11,521 nucleotides of DNA from Actinomycetota bacterium. GTDB lineage: Bacteria; Actinomycetota; Thermoleophilia; Gaiellales; Gaiellaceae. Under the pieces are notes generated by a model. That model made no database searches and was not told the DNA's origin. It saw only the letters and a list, made by a program, of their open reading frames with translations. The DNA is taken from positions 1 through 11,521 of the forward strand of contig PMMN01000032.1 in the NCBI GenBank assembly GCA_003162235.1. Direction: 5' to 3'. The position numbers and the translations under genes were made by a program. This document shows positions 7,143 through 11,521 of the stretch, in pieces. Position 1 is the stretch's first letter; the number at the start of each line of letters is the position of its first letter.

Positions 7143-7840
7143 TGGCCGCGGCGCCGCGACCCGCGCCGACCGGTCAAGCGTCGCGGATGCTCACGATCGG
7201 AGCTGTGCGCAAGCTCCTTCTGGGCGAGTTTCCGGACATCTCGATCTCCAAGATCCGTTACCTAGAGAGCCAGGGCCTGCTGAACCCGAGCCGCACGCGC
7301 TCCGGCTACCGGCTCTTCAACGAGGCGGATATCGAGCGCCTGCGCAGCGTTCTGGAGCTGCAACGGGACGAATACCTGCCGCTGCGCGTGATCCGCGAAG
7401 AGCTGGCCTCCCCGACCGGAAGCGAGCGACGTCGGCGAAATTTGACGCTACCCGAGGCCGAGCCCGAGATCGACCTACCGGAGCTCTGCCGAAGGGCACA
7501 GCTCACACCCGAGCTCGCGGGCGAGCTGGAGGAGCAGGGCCTGCTGCATCCGCGTGTCGAGGACGGCGAACGCGTCTATTCCGAGAGCGACGCCGAGATC
7601 GCTCACGTCTGCGCCAGGATCGCCGCTCATGGAATCGACGCGCGCCACCTGCGAGCTTTCCGCCACGCCTCCGATCGCGTCAGCGGACTGGTCGAGCAGA
7701 TCACCGCGCCGGCACTTCACTCGCGTAACTCCGAACGCCGTCGAGCCGCTCTCGCCGACATCGAGACGCTATTGGTGCAGGCCGAAGAGCTTCTACGCCT
7801 GCTCGTCTGGCGCGATATTCATGATCTGGTGACCGGCTGA
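7142..7840 (+). CDS. ftsR: FtsR-like MerR-family transcriptional regulator
   Basis: This 232-residue regulator has a winged helix-turn-helix at about residues 16-90. LTIGAV, EFPDISISKIRYLESQGLL, RTRSGYRLF and QRDEYLPLRVI closely follow the Rv1828/FtsR group of MerR proteins. In Corynebacterium glutamicum FtsR activates ftsZ. A second, shorter region (about 118-160, LPELCRRAQLTPELAGELEEQGLLHP) resembles a repeated MerR-like helical unit. The C-terminus (about 190-230) is a helical dimerisation segment. No metal- or drug-binding cysteines are seen, so effector sensing of the classic MerR kind is unlikely. The start lies in TGATG, sharing one base with the FHA stop, and ATG 7187 is an alternative without a ribosome site. 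An FHA gene (garA) next to an FtsR-like gene also occurs in mycobacteria, which supports the call. The target here is presumed to be ftsZ or division genes. Confidence 0.85.
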   Translation: MAAAPRPAPTGQASRMLTIGAVRKLLLGEFPDISISKIRYLESQGLLNPSRTRSGYRLFNEADIERLRSVLELQRDEYLPLRVIREELASPTGSERRRRNLTLPEAEPEIDLPELCRRAQLTPELAGELEEQGLLHPRVEDGERVYSESDAEIAHVCARIAAHGIDARHLRAFRHASDRVSGLVEQITAPALHSRNSERRRAALADIETLLVQAEELLRLLVWRDIHDLVTG

Positions 7841-8364
7841 TGATTTCCGTCGAAGATCTGCGCGCGAGAATCCGGGAAATCCCCGACTATCCCAAGCAGG
7901 GGCTCGTCTTTCATGACCTCTCGCCTCTATTTGCGGATCCAGACTGCTTCCGCGCGGTGATCGAGCTGCTCGCCGATTGGGCACGACCGCGAAGACCCCA
8001 GATAGTGCTCGGAGCGGAGGAGAGGGGCTTAATCCTCGGCGGTGCCCTCGCTCACGAGCTCGGCGCCGGGTTCGTAGGGGCGCGGCAGCCGGGCATCGTC
8101 GCCTCGGAGCCGGTCAGTCCCGAGTGGGAACTCGAGAGGGGGCCCGGCTCGCTCGAGCTGCCCGTCGAAGCGCTCCCGGCCGGCACGCGCGTGCTCGTTC
8201 ACGACGATTTGCTCGCCACCGGCGCGACGGCTCAGGCCAAGGTCGAGGTAGTCGAAGAGCTGGGCGCTGAGGTCGTCGGCATCCTCTTCGTGGTCGAGCT
8301 CGAGCTGCTCGACGGCCGCCGGCGACTCGCCGGACACGACGTCCACTCGCTGATCAGGCTCTGA
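7840..8364 (+). CDS. apt: Adenine phosphoribosyltransferase
   Basis: The enzyme salvages adenine: adenine plus PRPP gives AMP and pyrophosphate, in the cytoplasm. The 174-residue length is normal for the family. It opens with RIREIPDYPKQGLVFHDLSPLF (typical APRT start; residues 10-31), followed by GAEERGLILGGALA (58-71) and ARQPG (81-85) where most homologues have a Lys in RKPG. The PRPP-binding loop VLVHDDLLATGAT (118-130) is intact, with the two acidic residues Asp122 and Asp123. The C-terminus (LAGHDVHSLI) also matches the family. The ATG shares one base with the ftsR stop, so it is the last gene of the tightly packed operon. No strong terminator follows. Its link to the envelope and regulatory genes upstream may be only co-expression for growth. 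Confidence 0.95.
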   Translation: MISVEDLRARIREIPDYPKQGLVFHDLSPLFADPDCFRAVIELLADWARPRRPQIVLGAEERGLILGGALAHELGAGFVGARQPGIVASEPVSPEWELERGPGSLELPVEALPAGTRVLVHDDLLATGATAQAKVEVVEELGAEVVGILFVVELELLDGRRRLAGHDVHSLIRL

Positions 8365-8457
8365 CGGCGCTTGCTGTCCGGGACCGATTCTGGCCGGGAG
8401 TAGATAACACATATGGGGGAGAAGACAACCCCAGTGGGCTGATCACGAGCGCAATAG

Positions 8458-8471
8458 AGGTATGAATACCT
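8458..8471. repeat. Short perfect inverted repeat (operator-like)
   Basis: AGGTAT and ATACCT are perfect complements separated by GA, giving a 14-nt dyad. It lies in the AT-richer gap between apt and the small gene at 8544. A second small hairpin, ATTCC-CCTC-GGAAT, is at 8486-8499. Such sites are often operators, but no matching regulator or firm promoter was found. Confidence 0.4.
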
Positions 8472-8543
8472 TTGATCGACCGACCATTCCCCTCGGAATA
8501 GGGATGGAGTCTTCGCATTATTGAAACCGATAGTGAATATGGA

Positions 8544-8753
8544 ATGAACGGGGAGATGAGATTACGCAATCCCAATCGCGGCGCCGGGCTGCTCTTCGAA
8601 CACTTCGCCGCCTTTGAGCAGATGAGCCTCCGCCAGCGGGAGCCGGCCCGCGTCCGCCTACAGCGGGCGCTCGGCCCCGATCTCTCCCAACTGCTCCTGC
8701 GCGCGCTCGCCCGCGAGACCGATCACGCGGCCACCGGCGACCCGGCCGCCTGA
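8544..8753 (+). CDS. Small protein of unknown function (69 residues)
   Basis: I do not recognise this protein. After the first dozen codons, third positions are almost all G or C, as in the confident genes of the window, which is the main support for coding. The product is Arg/Leu-rich and probably helical (GLLFEHFAAFEQMSLRQRE, RVRLQRALGPDLSQLLLRAL), without signal peptide, membrane segment or cysteines. ATG 8544 or in-frame ATG 8556 could start it. A GGGGAG run lies directly against 8556, which is too close for that start and downstream of 8544, so neither has a well-placed ribosome site. It is separated from apt by a 179-nt gap containing inverted repeats, so it may have its own promoter. 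Confidence 0.5.
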   Translation: MNGEMRLRNPNRGAGLLFEHFAAFEQMSLRQREPARVRLQRALGPDLSQLLLRALARETDHAATGDPAA

Positions 8754-8790
8754 GCCCTTCTCGCACCTTTCGACTAACGATCCGCCGACT

Positions 8791-8828
8791 CGGTGTGATC
8801 GGATGAGAGTCTCGAACTCATCACGCCG
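8791..8828. repeat. Long hairpin-forming inverted repeat
   Basis: CGGTGTGAT (8791-8799) pairs with ATCACGCCG (8820-8828) over nine positions with one G-U wobble. Inside, GAGT (8807-8810) pairs with ACTC (8816-8819) around a 5-nt loop. A competing stem, GATGAG (8802-8807) with CTCATC (8817-8822), is mutually exclusive with these. No T-run follows, so it is not a classical intrinsic terminator. Confidence 0.45.
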
Positions 8829-9222
8829 CTGAACGAGGCCAGGCGGTGGAGTGTTCGCTCGACACGAACTCCAAAGAGTTTGGGCTGGCCGTCTGGCGGC
8901 TACTCTTCTCCGGCAATGGCTCTGAAGAAGCGCCCGGACGCACAAATAGTGGAGCCGAGCGGGTGGCGATTTCGTCAGCCGCTCCCGTTGAACGTCCCGC
9001 CGAAGCGGTTCGACCCACGGGTGCAACGTCAACCTACTCTCGCTCCCTACTCGGCTCCTTTCGCTAAGCCGTCGGCGCTTTCGTCTGCCCTACCGTCTGG
9101 CGTTCGGCTGCCGCCTAGTGCCTTCCGGCGGGGCTTCGCTCTACTCACGCCCCGTACTTAACGCAATAGGGAATCTAAAGGACGCACCACTCTATTTCAA
9201 GGCTTGTAAAGCGATAAAAACG

Positions 9223-9240
9223 CGCAATTTGCGACATAAT
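9223..9240 (+). promoter_or_regulatory. Putative uppP promoter: -10 box with adjoining palindrome
   Basis: CATAAT (9235-9240) is a good -10 match, located 35 nt before the uppP start. Immediately upstream is the dyad CGCAA-T-TTGCG (9223-9233), which would lie in the spacer and could bind a repressor or activator. A well-placed -35 hexamer is not evident. The surrounding 100 nt are much more AT-rich than the rest of the window. Confidence 0.4.
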
Positions 9241-9275
9241 GTTTTCGACAATTTCCACAACAAAAAGGTGGCGCT

Positions 9276-10274
9276 GTGGACACATCTGTGGATAACGACG
9301 TAACTCAATCAAAAGAACCTTCTTCTCCGTTTCTCTCCCGACGGCGCTTGTTCCTGATCGCGGGGACGGCGCTGGCCGTGGCCACGGTGCTCACCGCGCT
9401 CAGCGTGGGGGACAACTCCAAGGCACTGCCCGATTGGCAGGCGTTCATCCTCGGTATCACGCAAGGTCTGACCGAGTTGCTGCCCATCTCTTCTTCGGGG
9501 CATTTGATTATCGTGCCTTGGCTCGGAAATTGGCACTACCTCGAGACTCACGCGGTCTTCAACAAGACCTTCGACGTCGCCCTGCACGTGGGGACGCTCG
9601 TAGCCGTGGTCGCCTACTTCTGGTCGGACATCGTCAGCATCCTCCGCGCCTGGTTCGGAAGCGTCAAGCGCCGGAGCATCAAGACCCAGGACGAGCGCCT
9701 CGCCTGGCTGCTCTTGATTGCGACTATCCCGGCTGCGCTCGGCGGCGCGGCGGGGGAGAGTCTGATCGAAAAGCGCCTCGGGCAGCCCTGGCAGATCGCG
9801 ATCGCGCTCGCCGTCTTCGGAGTCGTGCTCTGGCTCGCCGACCGGCGCCCGCAGGAGCGCGAGATGACGTCGCTGCGCTACCGCGATGCACTGATGCTCG
9901 GCTTCGCTCAGATGATCGCGCTCATTCCCGGCGTCTCTCGTTCGGGCATCACCATCACCGGTGGCAGGTTGTTTAGACTCGATCGAGACACCGCGGCGCG
10001 CTTCTCGTTCCTGATGCTGGCACCGGTGGTGTTTGGCGCTGCCGTACTCAAGTTCGTCAAAGACATGCTGCTCGGGCCGGCGCTACCGGCGGGATGGGGC
10101 GGACCTTTCGCCGTTGGCATGCTCGCCGCGGCCGGCAGCGGGCTACTAGCAATCTGGGCTCTGCTGGGCTACCTGCGTCGCCACGACTACTCGCTTTTCG
10201 TTATCTACCGGCTGGCGCTGGCGCTGGCCCTGCTGATCTTGATCGTCTCCGGGGTGCGGGGGCGCAACTTCTAG
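9276..10274 (+). CDS. uppP: Undecaprenyl-diphosphate phosphatase (UppP/BacA family)
   Basis: This membrane enzyme dephosphorylates undecaprenyl diphosphate, recycling the lipid carrier for peptidoglycan and other envelope polymers. Loss or excess of this family affects bacitracin sensitivity. The two catalytic signatures are intact. QGLTELLPISSSGH (63-76) supplies the (E/Q)xxxE acidic motif (Gln63, Glu67) and His76, and PGVSRSGIT (218-226) contains the Ser/Arg pair. At 332 residues it is longer than the usual 260-290, because about 50 residues precede the conserved core and contain an extra hydrophobic segment (LFLIAGTALAVATVL, 25-39). GTG 9276 is chosen because AAGGTG lies 5 nt upstream. Its own AT-rich promoter region suggests transcription separate from the apt operon. 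The stop is 9 nt before a degraded hydrolase gene. Confidence 0.95.
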   Translation: MDTSVDNDVTQSKEPSSPFLSRRRLFLIAGTALAVATVLTALSVGDNSKALPDWQAFILGITQGLTELLPISSSGHLIIVPWLGNWHYLETHAVFNKTFDVALHVGTLVAVVAYFWSDIVSILRAWFGSVKRRSIKTQDERLAWLLLIATIPAALGGAAGESLIEKRLGQPWQIAIALAVFGVVLWLADRRPQEREMTSLRYRDALMLGFAQMIALIPGVSRSGITITGGRLFRLDRDTAARFSFLMLAPVVFGAAVLKFVKDMLLGPALPAGWGGPFAVGMLAAAGSGLLAIWALLGYLRRHDYSLFVIYRLALALALLILIVSGVRGRNF

Positions 10275-10283
10275 AATCGGTTC

Positions 10284-10466
10284 GTGCGAGTTTCCATCGG
10301 CGACATCGAGCTCTTCGTCCACGAGGAGGGGGAGGGACGGGCGCTCGTCGCGTTGCAGGGCGGTCCTGGGCTGGACGGCTCGTTCTGGTTCCCCGGGCTC
10401 GATTTGCTGGCAGTTCCTGGCGCGGATCTGAGCCCCCGCCTGCCGCTCGGTGGCGACTCCCGCTAG
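10284..10466 (+). pseudogene. Truncated alpha/beta-hydrolase (proline iminopeptidase-like) remnant
   Basis: The 60-residue frame starts like proline iminopeptidase-type alpha/beta hydrolases: VRVSIGDIELFVHEEG, then LVALQGGPGLDGSFWFPGLD. The oxyanion-hole motif HGGPG reads QGGPG (the His is Gln). After about residue 42 the similarity stops and the frame ends at TAG 10464. No nucleophile elbow (GxSxG), acid or catalytic His follows in any forward frame before the next gene, whereas intact members are about 280-300 residues. I therefore read it as the 5' remnant of a lost gene, probably removed by an internal deletion. A functional 60-residue peptide cannot be excluded. It begins 9 nt after uppP stops, so it may still be co-transcribed. 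Confidence 0.6.
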
Positions 10467-10658
10467 GGTTTCCGCGCTGGCGGGCCCGACGATTTCTCCT
10501 GATCTTTTCCCGGTACCGGTGAGAACCGTCCTGCTGACAGCTGCCTGGCCCGCCGCTCGCGGCTAACCGGTTTGCGTCTTCTCGTCTCCGCGCCGGCTAG
10601 CTGAACAGGCCGAGGCGGGAGCGATCGAAGAACGAGAATGGCAGCGAGAGGAGACGTG

Positions 10659-11521
10659 TTGAGATCGACCAGATTGGCATTTCTAGATAGACATAGGAAT
10701 GCAGTTGCACCGGCAATCGCGGGGGCGGTCTGTATCGCCTTCGGCGCCATCTTCATCCGGCTCTCGCACGTCGCTCCGGCCGCCGCGGCCTTCTATCGCT
10801 GCCTGTATGCGCTACCGGTGCTGGCACCGATGGCTTTCCGTGAGCGCCGGAGAAGGGGAGGGCGCCCGCTACGAGCCCATCTGCTTGCCACCGGCGCCGG
10901 GCTCTTCTTCGGGATCGACCTGGTGCTCTGGTGCCAGTCGATCGTTTACGTCGGTGCCGGCCTGGCGACCGTTCTCTCCAACGTCCAGGTTGTGATCGTT
11001 CCGCTCGCCGCCTGGTTCCTGCTCTCGGAACGGCTGTCGGCGCGCTTGGCCGTGGCGATCCCGATCGCGCTAACCGGGGTGGTGTTCATCTCGGGCGAGA
11101 TCGGCGCCGGGGCCTACGGTCGCAACCCGGGGCTGGGGGCGATTTATGGGATCGCCTCGGGGGTGGCATACGCCGCCTCACTTCTCTGCATGAAGCTCGC
11201 CGGCGAGGCCGAGGCGCGGCACACCCGGGCACGTCTGTTCGAGATGACCTTGAGCTCCGCGATCATGGCCGGAGCGATCGCGCTCTGGCTCGGTCAGCTC
11301 GCCAAGGTGCCGGGGCCGAGCGCTCAGGCCTGGCTGATCCTGCTCGCGCTCGGCTCCCAGGTAGCCGGCTGGCTCTTGATCACTTGGGCGCTCCCGCGCA
11401 TCGCCGCCGCGGTCACCGCGCTCGTACTGACGCTCCAGCCGGCGGGATCGGTGTTGCTGGCGATGATCATCCTCGGCGAGACGCCGTCGGCGCTTCAGCT
11501 GCTCGGAGTCTGCGCGGTCGC
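10659..11521 (+). CDS. EamA/DMT-family membrane transporter (3' end beyond window)
   Basis: The visible 287 residues are very hydrophobic and show the duplicated EamA architecture typical of ten-helix drug/metabolite transporters. The first repeat covers about residues 16-150 (IAFGAIFIRLSHVAPAAAAF then YR at 46-47, later VGAGLATVLSNVQVVIVPL). The second starts near residue 158 (LGAIYGIASGVAYAASLL) and includes ALVLTLQPAGSVLLAMIILGE. The substrate cannot be inferred; family members export amino acids, metabolites or drugs. No stop occurs before base 11521, and only the end of the last helix should be missing. The start is uncertain. TTG 10659 has AGGAG 5 nt upstream, while in-frame ATG 10638 would add seven residues with a weaker site. 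The gap from the hydrolase remnant (10467-10658) contains no gene. Confidence 0.88.
   Translation, partial: MRSTRLAFLDRHRNAVAPAIAGAVCIAFGAIFIRLSHVAPAAAAFYRCLYALPVLAPMAFRERRRRGGRPLRAHLLATGAGLFFGIDLVLWCQSIVYVGAGLATVLSNVQVVIVPLAAWFLLSERLSARLAVAIPIALTGVVFISGEIGAGAYGRNPGLGAIYGIASGVAYAASLLCMKLAGEAEARHTRARLFEMTLSSAIMAGAIALWLGQLAKVPGPSAQAWLILLALGSQVAGWLLITWALPRIAAAVTALVLTLQPAGSVLLAMIILGETPSALQLLGVCAV

Larger units (their letters stand above)
8754..9275. other. 522-nt stretch without a convincing gene
   Basis: Open frames occur on both strands (for example forward 8846-9067 and 8880-9161, reverse 8658-9032), but their third-position composition is mixed and none contains a motif I recognise. The left part holds a strong hairpin (8791-8828). 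From about 9170 onwards the sequence turns markedly AT-rich and holds the putative uppP promoter. The middle (about 8830-9170) shows no tRNA, rRNA, tmRNA or RNase P pattern that I can see. It may be decayed coding sequence or carry an unannotated RNA. Confidence 0.5.

Noticed and set aside
8658..9032. Reverse-strand frame of 124 codons
   Set aside because: It overlaps the small forward gene, which has better codon bias, and its product is Arg/Cys-scattered and unrecognisable.
8846..9161. Forward frames in the gap before uppP
   Set aside because: Third codon positions are not G/C-biased as in the confident genes, and the predicted peptides show no motif or conserved pattern.
10510..10519. Palindrome CCGGTACCGG as an operator
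   Set aside because: Ten-nt GC-rich palindromes are common by chance at this base composition, and no promoter element lies beside it.
10552..10563. GCCGC-TC-GCGGC hairpin as a terminator for uppP
   Set aside because: The loop would be too small and only a broken T-rich stretch follows, so it is not a convincing intrinsic terminator.
1..11521. CRISPR array, insertion sequence or toxin-antitoxin pair
   Set aside because: No regularly spaced repeats, transposase motifs or paired small toxin-antitoxin genes were seen on either strand.

Overview
The window is GC-rich with strongly G/C-biased third codon positions. Its gene content points to a high-GC actinobacterium: an FtsR-type MerR regulator, a GarA-like FHA protein, an RsiG-like c-di-GMP anti-sigma protein, frequent GTG/TTG starts and 1-4 nt gene overlaps. 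The single-motif form of the RsiG-like protein suggests a deep-branching lineage such as Thermoleophilia or Rubrobacteria. That placement is inference, because no 16S gene or other phylogenetic marker is present.

Layout. Positions 1-993 hold the 3' end of prolyl-tRNA synthetase, a small XRE-type regulator overlapping its stop codon, and a tRNA-Pro(GGG) gene. Positions 1077-3206 hold an unrecognised 133-residue protein, a reverse-strand lipoprotein with a PDZ-like C-terminus, and a small divergently transcribed lipoprotein. Positions 3293-8364 form a tight six-gene forward operon: a CDP-alcohol phosphatidyltransferase, a sugar-1-phosphate nucleotidyltransferase fused to a degenerate phosphomannomutase domain, an RsiG-like anti-sigma protein, a zinc-ribbon/FHA protein, an FtsR-like MerR regulator, and adenine phosphoribosyltransferase. 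Positions 8365-9275 hold one small probable gene, several inverted repeats and an unusually AT-rich stretch ahead of uppP. Positions 9276-11521 hold undecaprenyl-diphosphate phosphatase, a truncated alpha/beta-hydrolase remnant, and an EamA-type transporter that runs off the window.

How the genes fit together. The operon appears to combine envelope building (phospholipid head-group transfer, activated sugar supply) with regulators of growth and division. These are a probable c-di-GMP-responsive anti-sigma factor, a phosphopeptide-binding FHA protein with an ETT motif near its N-terminus, and a regulator whose family activates ftsZ in corynebacteria. UppP, which recycles the lipid carrier for cell-wall synthesis, lies just downstream behind its own putative promoter.

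The observations most worth following up are the RsiG-like protein (a His where the described motif has Gln), the phosphomannomutase domain that has lost nearly all signature loops while fused to an intact nucleotidyltransferase, and the operon that joins them.
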